64,000 nucleotides of DNA from Apiotrichum sp. Y4204 (Eukaryota; Basidiomycota; Tremellomycetes; Trichosporonales; Trichosporonaceae). Under the pieces are notes generated by a model. The model saw only the letters and a program-made list of their open reading frames with translations, did not search any database and was not told where the DNA came from. The DNA lies in contig JAMYHL010000003.1 in assembly GCA_025531455.1 (NCBI GenBank), forward strand, positions 434,001 to 498,000, written 5' to 3'. Numbering within the stretch: the first letter of the stretch is position 1; each line of letters starts with the position of its first letter. Both the position numbers and the translations under genes were made by a program. This document shows, one piece after another, positions 32,123-43,461 of the stretch.

Positions 32123-34765
32123 CTAGTTCATGCGCACGCGCAGGAGATAGCGGAGGCGCACCTGGTCGACGTCGTACGTGATGTACTCGTTGTACTGGAG
32201 GTACGCGTCCTTGATGTTCGTGTCACCTGGCTTAGCGGCCACGACATCAGGCTGTTGTCAGCTCTTAGTTTCACATAGACCCACCATCTTCACGCCCTCG
32301 AGGCTCGGGTGGATGCAGCCGGCGTCCTTCCACTCTGAGGGGCCGACGCGGCCCTGGCCCCACGTCGAGTGCAGACCCTTGGCCTTGGCGTCATCGCCGG
32401 CGTTGTACGACGCGTTCGTGAGCTCCTGCATCGGGTCACCCAGCTCGGCCTCGCACAGAAGGAGAAGGCCGGTGCGCTCGGAGAGGTGGCTGCAGCAGTA
32501 GTTGGCACTCTTTGAGGCCATGTCCGCGAGGTAGATGCCCTTGCCTGGAGTGTAAGTACGTGTGTAGGGTGAGGCAAGGTTGTCATGCCAGCTGTGCTGT
32601 GACCTGGTCCAGCTGGCGAATGGCTCTCCAATACCACACTGCAGCACTCACCAAACATGTAACCGGAGACGGGTGCCTCCGGAGGAGCGATACGAAGTCC
32701 CTGCGAGAGGATACCACCAAAGTTGGTGCATCTGAGGTCAGCTACGAGATCGAGAATGAGCTGACACTTACCGAGAGCCGCTATTGAGAAAAAGGAGAAA
32801 GGCCAAGAGGAAGAAGAGGAGATATATCAGCAACAGACAAGTTGAACTGCTTTTCACTGCACTCACTGCCAGAGGAGACGGCGGTCAGAAGGGACGCTTG
32901 CGTACTCGCTCTTCTCGAAGCGCTCAAACTCGCCGTTCCGCTCAATGCGGAATACGCTCTCGAGTGCAAACTTCATGTGGTGGGTCGCACCCTTGGTCCC
33001 AAGGAGGTACTCTTCGATGTTGGTGAACTCTGCCGACTTGGGGTCGAGAGGTGTCATTTCCTGCATGTTGAGCGCCGCGAACTGACGGTCGTATTCGTGC
33101 TCCGTTTGCTGGTTTTTCTTCCCGGCGCGCTCCTTCTTCATTATCGCCGCGGCCTCCTTCATGTCACCAAGAGAGTCGAGGAGGTCAATCTCCTTCTTGA
33201 GCATCTGCTCGGTCGAGATGACAGGTGGACGGTTGCGACCGAAGGCGTGGGGGATGACAGAGTAGAACTGGTTCGAAAGATGTTCGACAGCCGCGCCATA
33301 TGCCATGTTGTACTCCTTCTGTGCCAGAGATTGGTCGTCGAACAGCGCGGCGAGATCTTTGAGCGCCTGGAAACCCTTCAATATGGTGCTCTTCGCAAGC
33401 TGGGCGTTAGTGGGAAAAAGATTGGGCAACGCACCTTGCCGAGGGGCAGCTTGTTAGCATCATAGTTGAGGTCGGCCATGGTCGCCTGCATGAACTTGAG
33501 GTTGAAGATGAGGCCCATGAGGGACTGGAGCTCGGGGTCGAGCTTGGACTCTGGCGGCTTGTAGTCGTCGTCCTCCTCGTCCTCCTCGTCATCATCAACT
33601 TCGGCCTCGTCCTTGTCATCCTCATCGTCCGAGTCCTCATAGCTGCGTTCGATGAAAGTGTACTTGCCCGGCTTGGCCTTGTCGTTACGGTTGTCCCAGG
33701 TGAGGCCTGACTTGTCCTTGAACTTCTTGCTGTAGTTCTTGATCGCGTCATCGAGCGTGCCCCTACCGAGGAGCGCACTCTGGCCCGTCTCGCCAACACG
33801 GCCCCAGCGCGTCCACGTCTTGTGGTCACCCTTTGAGTTGTAAAGGAGCTGGTATTAGTGGGTGAACATGCAAATAGGGAACCCACCTGGACACGGTAAA
33901 ACTTGTTGTTGTTGTTGGAAGCGTTTGTCTGGTTGAGCGACGCGTCGAAGGGAACGCCCTGGGGGTCTATGTACACCTGGTAGCCGTCATGGGGGAAGTG
34001 CTCGTCGACGGGAATGTTGAGAACCTTTGTCTGTGCCTTCTTGTCGGCCTTCTTGCCCTTGGTGTCCTTGGCGACAGCCTTGGTGTCAGGCTTGACGTCA
34101 GGCTTGGTGTCCTCGGCGTCTTCCTCGTCCTCGTCGTCGGCCTTTGCGGCAGCCTTCTTGCCCTTCGCAGCGGTCTTCGGTGCCGCTTTGGGAGCCGCTT
34201 TGGCAGTGGCCTTGCCCTTGGTCTTGCTCGCGGGCTTGGTATCGGCAGCTGGGGTCAGCTCAGCCTGCGAGACGATGAGCTCACCGTCATCACTCTTGGT
34301 CGAGGCAGCGCGCTTCGTCCGCTTCTTCGAGGACGGCTTCTCCTCCTCCTCCTCTTCGTCTTCCTCGTCGTCCTCGGGCGCGGCGCGCTTCTTCCCTTTC
34401 GCCATTGGAGCGCCATTCGTCACAGGCTTGAAGACAAAGTCATCCTCCTTCGCCCTAGCCCCGTCCTTCTCGCACTGCAGCAGCCAGTCATACGACACGA
34501 TCTTGACGTCGCTCCGACCGAGCGCGGGCTGGAGCTTGGCGCCCTCAGCATCAAAGTACGTCTGCGTTGTGATAACATGCGTAACTCCCTTGGTGACGCT
34601 GCTGTGAGTTGCGCCGCCGAGGCGGGCGATGAGCGTGCTGATGCTGCCCTGCGTCACGCCCTTCGGGAAGGTGCCCGCCACGACGACGAGGCAGTCCTTG
34701 AGCGGCTGGGCGGGCGGAGCGGCGGCCGCGGCTGCGGCGGCGCGAGCTGATTTGCGGGGTGGCAT
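32123..34765 (-). CDS. Poly(ADP-ribose) polymerase (BRCT-WGR-PRD-catalytic)
   Basis: Seven exons, about 760 aa. An N-terminal BRCT domain (residues ~20-110, ending [13 protein letters not shown]) is followed by a long Lys/Ala/Asp-rich nuclear linker, a WGR domain ([13 protein letters not shown]...LTWDNR), an acidic insert, a helical PARP regulatory domain ([17 protein letters not shown]...), and the catalytic domain. The H-Y-E triad is complete: [23 protein letters not shown] and QYNEYITYD. This predicts true poly- rather than mono-ADP-ribosylation, in the nucleus, in response to DNA breaks. There are no zinc fingers, as in other fungal PARPs. A 9-nt microexon at 32772-32780 completes the catalytic His codon. 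No ortholog exists in S. cerevisiae or S. pombe. Confidence 0.95.
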
Positions 34766-36147
34766 CGGGTGGGGAGTGGTGAGGATTAAATGAAGTCGAG
34801 AATGGGGATTGGAATATAAGAGAGAAGGGGGATGAGAAAGAACGAGGAGGATGATAAGAAATACGAACGAAGAATAAGAAGAGTAACAAAGAAAGAAAGT
34901 GACAGAGAATAAAGATTTCTGGAGAGAAGACGAACACAATAACGCGCAAAGATGACTGGACTACGCTCAGCTCAATCTCGTCACATCAGAAGATCGTCGA
35001 CCCATGCCCATTCATCATCCACTCATCCACTCATCTGTATGTCTGCACTCAGTGTCGATTCCACGCAGATCCAATCCAATCAACTACACTGGACTGTTCT
35101 GTAATCGCGTCGTACGCACGACCCCACATTTCTAACCGCGCCTAAGGGCCAGGGGAAAATGGGACAGATCGGAAAGAAGAGCTGAGACGTGAGACGCGAG
35201 AAGGGAGAGGGAGTAGAATGGAGGGAGAGAGAGAGGAGAGCGAGATGAGACGAGCGGCGCACCTGGAATTCCGACAATTCAACTCTCTCTCCTGACGGAC
35301 TCTCTGCTCTGGGGCCCAGCCCGGCTCTGCTAGCTCTGTTCCGGCTTCTCCTCCCTGAGCCCATCCGCGTCCCGTTCCGCCGTGGCGCCATCTCTTGTTG
35401 CTCGTCCTCTGCAGAAACGTTCATGCTTGCTTCATATGCTTGGCGCCGGCCGGAGATGCGGAGACCAATCAGCGCGCCGCGTCGCATCTCTCGTTACGGC
35501 ACGACACGGTGGTGGCGGCGGCGGCGCTGCCCACCAGGCACGGAACAAGACTACCTACTGGGGTTGACTGGACTAGCTTGACTGTTCTGCGTTTAGCAGC
35601 GCAGCTTAAAAGTGTTCCTAGTCCAGCGGGCGTTTCTCCATCCTCTACACTTGCCCGTAATAGTTCCTGACAAGCAGTGCCCGATCGCGCTGGATGGCGG
35701 TGTACCATTGCACTGTCGGTTGCCTGATTGAAACCTGCTGCAAGAATGAGGAGCGAACACTGTCGACAGACGGACAGCGCGACAGGACATAGAAGCTGCA
35801 AGGTTCCGCATTGACCACGATGTACAGTACACGCACGTTCAAGAGCTCAGGAGCTTGCGTTCACAGGCGAAACGAGCAATTGACATAAATTGATAGGGCG
35901 CTGAGATCAGAAGATCTGATACCGGTTGTGTCGGCGAGTTGAGTCAACCGGTTGAGTCAACTGATTGTGCTTCTGGCCCATTATCGGTCCAGTCAACCAT
36001 CGTCACCAATGTAGTCTCATCAGATAAGATCACATCGATACCCTTAGTCTCCAGTGGTTCGGTCTTCGTCGTTCCATCCCTTCTTGAAGCCTCATGAACC
36101 TGGAAACTTTTGGGCAGCTCCGGTCATGCTCAGACTAAGCAAAAAAT
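34766..36147. other. 1.4-kb upstream region of the PARP gene
   Basis: Purine-rich near the PARP start and again at 35200-35250 (GA repeats). It carries ATCAGATAA at 36019-36027 and the paired TGAGTCA motifs listed separately. No gene supported. Confidence 0.45.
35938..35962. promoter_or_regulatory. Two TGAGTCA (AP-1/Gcn4-type) motifs in a near-palindrome
   Basis: TGAGTCA at 35940-35946 and 35953-35959 stand 13 bp apart, each within GTTGAGTCAAC and around a CCGG centre. TGAGTCA is the established core of fungal bZIP factors of the Gcn4/AP-1 class. The nearest promoter is that of PARP, about 1.2 kb away, so the target is unclear. Confidence 0.4.
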
Positions 36148-36235
36148 GGACGAGTTAGGAATCGAACCAAAGACCTTGTCAAGATAGGAGTTGGATCCTG
36201 CTAATGACACGCTCTACCAACTGAGCTACACGCCC
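36148..36235 (-). tRNA. trnA(AGC): tRNA-Ala(AGC) with intron
   Basis: Minus strand: same acceptor (GGGCGTG/CTCGTCC with G3:U70), D-arm and T-arm as the Ala(CGC) gene at 15.9 kb. The anticodon stem TGTCA/TGACA encloses TTAGCA, giving AGC. A 16-nt intron follows position 37. Six T residues immediately downstream (36141-36146) form the Pol III terminator. The same two U:U mismatches occur in both genes. Confidence 0.9.
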
Positions 36236-38154
36236 GGAAATATTCGGAATTCCGAGCCGGCCTTCACATATCGACCCGTGTTTTTCTGCGGGATGGCCCG
36301 TTGATTATCTGATTCAGGCAGAATCGACATCAATTGACCGAGACCTTGTAGCACCATCTATTTCTTGTCTCCAACTCAAGAACGCACTCATTCACAGAAA
36401 GCTCCGGAGAGTTAAGAGGCACCCTCTGAGTCACAACGTTGAACGAGATGGAGCAGGTTTCATGTTCCTAGGCTTGACTGTCTTTGCGCTCAATTCACTA
36501 CTACTGCACTACTGTCTCCTCTCTCGTCGCTCTCCAACACATTCCTCGCTGCCCCACCCACAGCAAAAAAAGGAACACTACACGGATCGGCCTGTCTCGC
36601 CCCCCTCCCCATTCATTCTTTCCTGATGGTTTGATACGTATCCTTGTCTCTTTATACTCTCCCCCATGGCCTCATGACATCAATTGGCGTTCCGCGATTA
36701 TCGGGGCGCGACACGCCGAGGGACCTCGACTCAAGACCGACGAAAGAGGCTGCACGCTTTAGGAATGTAGGAGGTCAAAACCGCGCGCGCATCACGCATC
36801 GCCAGACACGGACGCGCCACACATCGCGCGCATCGCGAACAAACGCCATCGCACCAGTCCAAAACGCCAGCACCAGAACGCCACCGCGCACCGTGGCGGC
36901 CCCTTCCCCCTCTCCACCCCCTGGTAAGGTGGTAACGGACGAGGGTATCAGCTGAGAAGAAGCAGCTAGAGCAGAGGCGAGGAGAAGAGCTGAAGGGCAT
37001 CCTCGGTGCGCGGCCCGACTGGGAAAGCAGAGCTCTTTTCCACACTCGACTGTCGAGACAGAGACTCAGAAACATACAGTTTCCACATACCCTTGTTCTC
37101 TCCTGCATGTCCTGGCTGGTTCCTGCAGGTCTCGACGTCGACTGGCGCGACAAGACGTCTCATCATGCCCAGCAGCTGCAGCAGCAGACGTCCCAACACA
37201 CACCCTCATCGTGGACCTCAATGAGTGCCTTTGGCTGCAGAAGCAGAAGCAGACACAGACGCCAACGCCCCTCTTGTACCTCTTGTCCCTCTTGTCTCGA
37301 CCTCGATCCTCGATGGGCCTCGACGCTCGCTCACTCCTCCAGCTCCTCTCTCCCCACCCCAACGCACGCGACACACGATGCACAAGCGTGTAGGATCTTC
37401 ACTCATTTCCCCCTGCGGAGCATGCTGTCCGGACTGACCAGCTGACCACCTTTGGCGCACCTGGCGCATCACTCCCTCCGACACTCATGGCCCCCCATTC
37501 ACTCCTACCAGCTGCCAGTTGGGCAGTTGTCTCGCAACGACCTCGGATTCCAATGTGTATGTACCGGACTCTGGCCCTCCGCTCCCCTCGTCGTCGTCCT
37601 TCTTTTTTTCCTCCTCCTCCTCATTCCTCTCCTTCTCTCTCTTTCTCTTCTTCGTTGTCGTTGTCATTTTCTCGTTCCACCCTCTCCTCCCCTCTCCCTC
37701 GGCGTTCGTACTTTCGCAGATCCGCGCTGCGTGCACTTTGACAGTGCAGTCGGCCTCGAGGCTCTCGCTTTCTTTCCTTTCATTTCGTCTTCCCAGTCCT
37801 TGTCTTCGCTTTGGTAGTATCAGTTCACGACGATACTCAACAAACGAAGATCATCGACCGACCCGCCGCTCACTCTCACCTCCGCCGCGACCACCATTCG
37901 TTTTCTCTCCTTCTTTCCGAGTCTGTAAAGCCTGGCGCCTCAGCCCTGGCTCCGCCGTCGCTGTTCGACAACCCCGGCGCCAGCACCAGCTACCTCTCAC
38001 CTAGCTGCAGTTTGGTCACCAAGAGATACCCCCTCCCCTCCGACCACTTCCCACTTTTCAATCCCTCACCGTCCTCCTCCTCGCTGTGGTCACTGGCCGG
38101 CCGCTGGTCCGCCCCGCTTCTGCCCGCATACTTAACCCGTCACAGCTATCTACG
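36236..38154. other. 1.9-kb pyrimidine-rich upstream region of the Zn2Cys6 gene
   Basis: Contains long C/T-rich tracts (for example about 37600-37680 and 37765-37935), as is common in fungal promoters and long 5' leaders. Open frames here are low-complexity Ser/Pro/Leu products of those tracts. TTATCTGAT at 36305-36313 is one more iron-type GATA word. No gene supported. Confidence 0.45.
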
Positions 38155-41100
38155 ATGGCCGAGGAACAAGTCCAACCTGGAGGACACAAGATCCAGTGCA
38201 AGCTCGAGGAGTCCCCCCGCCCGAGCAGCGCCGGCGCCGCCGCGTCTCCCAGCAGCAGCGTCGACAGCAAGCGCTCCCCTGACCGCGAGGAGCCCGCCGA
38301 CGCCGAGCCCAAGCGCCGTCGTGTACTGGTGCGTCCTGAGTTGATAGCTGTGCTGACGCCAGCGTGCATGTGATGTCTGCCGCCGGTACGTCTCCGATCT
38401 CCCATGCCTGAGCTCGTGTTGTGTTGCGTGCATTCCGCGTCCTGCTCATCGCGGACATCAGTGTCCGCAGTACATGCTTCTTCGCTGCCGATCGGGCATT
38501 ACTTGATGATGCACCACTGACTTCCCAGACGCAAGATCCGATGCGATGGACCAGGGCCCAATGCTGGCGATGGCAGTGAGTATGGAATGGACACCAGGAA
38601 CGAGCGCGTCGCAGGATCACAGGGACATGGGGGGGTGACTGGCGTGTAACTGGCGTTGTGGCCCTGTGCAGTATGCTGCTTGTGGTGGTTTGAGTCCTCC
38701 TGAGAGAGTCTCGAATCTCGAGACTTGAGGCTCGAGAGCTCGAGAGAGTGACCTCGGCAGCATGCCAGCCACAACGCAGCCACCTGGCGCCACAGGATCA
38801 CAGGATGCACTGGACAGGGTGCAACACAGGCAAACATCTGTACCGAGGTGGATCGATTTGACTGACACCTTGTCACAGAGTGCACCCACTGCCGTGACAA
38901 CAGCCTCCACTGCACCTATGTCAACGAGCCATCTCGCAAGACTGCCCGCCCAGGGTGAGTAAAGCATGAACCATAACATCAACTCACACTGCAGGCTCAT
39001 CACCGCGCTTACTGAACGCAACCTTCGCCTCGAGTACATTGTGCAGCAGCTGCAGCCGGGCCTCGACATTGAGGACTTTGTCGGCCCTCCTATTGACACT
39101 GACACCTTTGACGAGGACATGCATCGGGAGACGCTGCTCGCGATGAACATCCCGCTGCTGCCCGACTTCAAGAAGCTTGGCCATGGTGGCATTGGCAGCA
39201 CCCCAAACCTGCGCACAACCGCCACCCTGCCGCGTCGAGCGACCCCCAAACGCCATGCGTCATTGTCCACCTGCCCGGGGAGCACTGGCCCCTTCTCCTT
39301 CAGGCAGGTCGACGACCCTTGCACAGCCCAGTTTTACGGCCGCGCCGCAACCTGCAACCTCGTGCATGCACTCAACAATGGTGGCGACCTCGGGTTCGCA
39401 AAGGAGCTCCAGCAGGTACGCCGTGCGGCCTTTTGGACTGTTCCCGAATGGGAGGCCGTCGCCAACAATGATGGTTGCGGTGCCTTCGACACTGCGGTTT
39501 GGCCCGAGGATGACCAGGCCATTGTTCTCGTCGATGCCTACTTTGCCCATGTCAACACCCTCTTCCCGCTCTTGCACGCCCAGACCTTCCGCAGGCAGTA
39601 CTTTGCACGTCTTTATGCCGGTGACAATGGGTTCGCGAGGGTGTGCCTTATGGTCTTTGCAAACGGAGCTCGCTTTGCCGCTGGTGCGCACTTCGCCCAG
39701 TGGCAGGGCTCGTCTGACCCGGCCTCGGCTGGATGGAAGTATCTCCGCAGTGCGGTGTGCAGCCTCCCCAGTCTGCGCGAGAAACCTTCGCTTTTCGGCC
39801 TTCAGACCTCGGCGCTCATGTGCATGTTCCTCCGCGGCAACGCCGACGCCAACACCATCTGGGCCATCGCTGGCTCTGCCCTCCGTTCGGCACAGGTGTT
39901 TGGTGCTCACGTCCGCGTCTCGCCCGCCTCCACTCTTGCGGAGCTGCAGGACCGCGAGCAGCTTGCCCGCGCCTTCTGGTGCCTCTACCATATCGACCGC
40001 TCGATGTGCGCCGTCCTCGGCCGCGCGGTGGCGCTTCCCGACTCGGAGATCACCTCTGCCTTCCCCCGTGCTGTCGACGATGTATACTGGACCCAGGAGG
40101 CGTTCCTCGAGCAGCCAACTGGCGTGCCCTCCAAGCTTGACGCTTTCACCCACGTTCTCTCTCTGGACCGCATCGTGAGCACTGCCCTCGAGACCATCCT
40201 CGCCTCGACGGACCGCTCAGCGACAACCCCGAATGCCCCCGCGCCGAGCGCCCAGATGATTGGCCTTGTGTCGTCTCTCACCACATGGTTCCGTGCCCTC
40301 CCGGCCCATCTCCAGTGGAGCGAACACACGGCGACCCTTCCTGATGACACCCTCCTCGGCCTCGCTCATCTCCACGCGCGCTACCACTGGGCAGTCATCT
40401 ACGTGCACTACTGCGGCGTCGCTGCGCGCGAGTGGACTCCCGGGCAGAGCCTCGACTCGTCGATCCAGTCCGCCAAGGCGGTGTTCACTATCTGTGACAC
40501 CCTTCTCCAGCACAAGATGTTTGCTGGTGGTGCTCGCCCGATGCCCTTCGAGTTCATTGACTACGCCTGGCTTGCGGCATCGATAACCCTGATCGCCATC
40601 AACACGTCCGCTCTCCCTGTGGCCGAGTACGATTCGGCCATGGCTGGCGTCAACTCGTGCATTGCTACTTTTGTTCAGATGGAGAGCGTATCCCGCAGGA
40701 GTGGGCAGATGGCGGACCTGCTCAGCGTCATGGCTCGCAACGTCGCCATCCAGGCCAAAGGCTACCCTGCGATCCAGGCAGGTGTCCACCCTCAGCCCTC
40801 CTTCACGGTCGCAACCCCGCCCTTCACCGAAGGCACGACTTCGCCGATCACGAGTGACAGCCCATACTCTCAGCAGAGCATGCACTCGATCTCCTCAGCA
40901 CCCGCCACAGCCTTGCACACCCCGCCCGCGCCACCTCTTCTCACCCCCGACCAACTACTGCCAGACTCCTTCCCGTGGGTTCTCCCACCTCAACAATATG
41001 CCGACCTCTACTACCCGCACCAACCGCCGATGTACTACCCCGACGCTGTCCCGTCTGCTGCCCTTGGTGCTGGCATCTCGGCCGCAGCGGCAGCGTCGGT

Positions 41101-41341
41101 CCTGTCCATGACGGTCCCGGGCGACAGTTTTGCTCGCACATCCCTCTCCGCGACAGCCTCGGCCCCCAAAGTCTCGCCAACAGACCCCAACGGCGCCCCC
41201 GTTCCGGTCATGTCCTCCCGCTCTGACGAGCAATGGGCACACCTCATGCCTCCCTACGGCTTCGCGCCGTACGGCCCCGTGCCGCACAATCTCCAACTCC
41301 AGAGCCCAATCAGCGGAGAGCTCTTGACCCACCATCTTTAG
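38155..41341 (+). CDS. Zn2Cys6 transcription factor with fungal_trans domain
   Basis: Starts MAEEQVQPGGHKIQCKLEE. A KRRR stretch leads into the binuclear cluster C-x2-C-x6-C-x11-C-x2-C-x6-C. The cluster is assembled from three exons (...RACDVCRR / RKIRCDGPGPNAGDG / KCTHCRDNSLHC...), with introns at 38331-38361, 38385-38527, ~38575-38878 and ~38955-38993. A short coiled coil (LITALTERNLRLEYIVQQL) for dimerisation follows. The middle homology domain (DQAIVLVDAYFAHVNTLFPLLHAQTF...) contains YLRSAVCSLPSLREKPSLFGLQT, typical of fungal_trans. The C-terminus is Ser/Pro/Thr-rich, probably activating. It is nuclear. Target genes are unknown; the 300-nt third intron is long for this genome. Confidence 0.92.
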
Positions 41342-42487
41342 GGCTAACAACCTTGCATTCACACTCGTTCCCGTCTCACACTCGTTTCGCCTGTCCTTTT
41401 GTTGCCTCCCTGTTCCGGTCCACGTTCCTTTGTCTCGTCTCCCCACTCCCACCGGGCCAGGCGCCCAAAGTCCTTCCTTTGGTATCCGCTCCCTCCCCTA
41501 TCGTATTCGTCCTTGACGGACACGGCTGATGCATTTTACGTACCGCCGACCTAGCACGAGCATCAGCGCCGCAACCCCAGGTCGGAACAAGCAAGCGATC
41601 GCGGAGGGAGTCTCCTTCGCGCGCCGGTTTCTGACCCACACAGCCTCCCCACAACTGACACATATACAAGGGCATCCCGCCGGAGGCGCCGGCACTGGCG
41701 CGCGAGCCTCGGCGCACCGTGCGTCGTCCCAAAGGAGAACAGAGGACCACGCCGTCGGCCTTGAGGGTGCGGAGGATAGACGCTTTCGGCAGCTGTCACT
41801 CCCCCAACGCGTGTGTCCCGACCCGAACCCCACCGACGCATGGCAGTCAACTGGATGTTCTCGCCCGAAACAGCCGTCCTGGTCTGTGCGCGGGTGTCTC
41901 GGCTTTGCCGCGCCGGGCGCGTGGACTCGCGATCCACATGGTATACAATCTGCGACTCATGGGTGGGGAGGCTTCAGGCTACTGGACTTTTGAGAATGGC
42001 GCTCAATGCTCACGCATCCCGGCTCCGGGGTCTATCGCACCTCCGGGATCTATAGCACTTGCGGGAGCGATCTGACCTTCGGCACCTATTTCACCTTTAA
42101 TCGGTATCCAAGGAGGTCAACGGGGGCTATTTCACCTTTTGGGCATGAAGCGCGTCAATGGACCTTGTGAAGGACTCAAAGTAGTGCGCATGAGCCTAGA
42201 GGTTCGGACATATCCAACTCCGCCCTCCGCGAGCTTTGGAGACGTGCCATCATGATGGCTTTGACACACAACAGGGCTTCCTTACCGGGTCTTCCCTCGA
42301 TATCGGTCGCGTTATTGGTCGCACTACCAACTTCTTCGCGCCAACGCCTCGAACTTCGACTTGCTGGGAAGTAAAGCTCACATACTGCCCACTGTGCATG
42401 ACTCTGACGCTACTGCTGACACAATTGCATTGCTGGACCTGAAGCTTCTGGGACTGATAATACTTTGATTGTTCTGTGATTTTCCCC
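41342..42487. other. Convergent 3' region, 1.15 kb
   Basis: Between convergent 3' ends. Short imperfect duplications occur at 42025-42145 (GGGTCTATCGCAC/GGGATCTATAGCAC and CTATTTCACCTTT twice). No coding signal. Confidence 0.4.
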
Positions 42488-43461
42488 TTACGAAACCCAC
42501 GACCCACCCTGCCATCAGCGCCGCATCTCACCCCCGTACTCACGTTGACCTGGTACGCCTGCCCGCTGACAAAGTTCGAGTCGGGGCCGGAAAGGAACCT
42601 GGTGTGAGCTTCAAAGGGGGGGATCCAAAGGGGAAGAAAAGACTCACGAGACGAGGTTGGCAACGTCCTCGGGGTCTGCGTTGCGGAGCATGGGGTTGGA
42701 AGCGGATTGCTGCTGTCAGCAGAGACAAGTTCCTTAACTCACAGATTCAGTCAGCCCGCCAGACTCGGTGCCTGCGCGGGCGCCAAACTCCTTGTCGATC
42801 TTCTCCCACATGGGCGTGATGACCGGTCCGGGGCAGTAGAGGTTGGCCGTGATCCCGTGCTTTCCCAGCTCGCGCGCGGCATTCTGGTTGATCGCGCGGA
42901 GCGCAAACTTGCTAAATGCTGTGAGTTTTGTCGATTCTGGATTCTGCGGCTTACCTGGCGGAATAGACCGTGAGCTGGGGGAACGCCTCGATGCCAGCGA
43001 CGGAGCAGGCGGCAATGAGCTTGCCCCCGCTTCCCTGCGCGATAAACTGTCGCGCCGCAGCTTGGTACAACAGCAGCGTGCCGCGCGTGTTGGTCGCATG
43101 GACGCGGTCGAGGAGCTCGGGCGTAATGTCGAGGAACGAGTCCGTGGGCGCGATACCCGCGTTGGCAATCATAACTAACATCAGCCCACATATACTTTCT
43201 TCATTTACCATCCAGTTTGCCCAGCTGCGAGACCGTATCGCGGACCAAAGCGTCGACCTCGGTTTTGCTCGCGACGTCGCACGCGACCACGGCGGCGCGG
43301 CCCCCGAGACCCGCGACCTCGCCCTCGACGGCGCGCAGCTTGTCCATGCTTCCCGGGAGGTCGGAGAGGGAGACGGCAAAGCCGTCACGCGCGAGGCGGT
43401 GCGCGATCGCGCGGCCGATGCCCTGTGCTGCGCCGGTTACGATTGCTACGCGGGGAGGCAT
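42488..43461 (-). CDS. Short-chain dehydrogenase/reductase, acetoin/2,3-butanediol dehydrogenase-like
   Basis: Six exons, about 265 aa. Start MPPRVAIVTGAAQGIGRAIAHRL (TGxxxGIG cofactor motif). ACDVASKTEVDALV, NAGIAPTDS and the active-site set with S in IAACSVAGIE and the Y-x3-K motif YSASK follow; the YSA/SK junction is formed by a TTTAG acceptor. CPGPVITPMWEKIDKEFG matches the meso-butanediol dehydrogenase/diacetyl reductase group. The last exon gives the normal SDR ending GQAYQVNGGSWVS. An acidic residue after the second strand (SLSDLPG) suggests NAD(H). The exact substrate is an inference. Cytosolic, no targeting signal. Confidence 0.88.
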
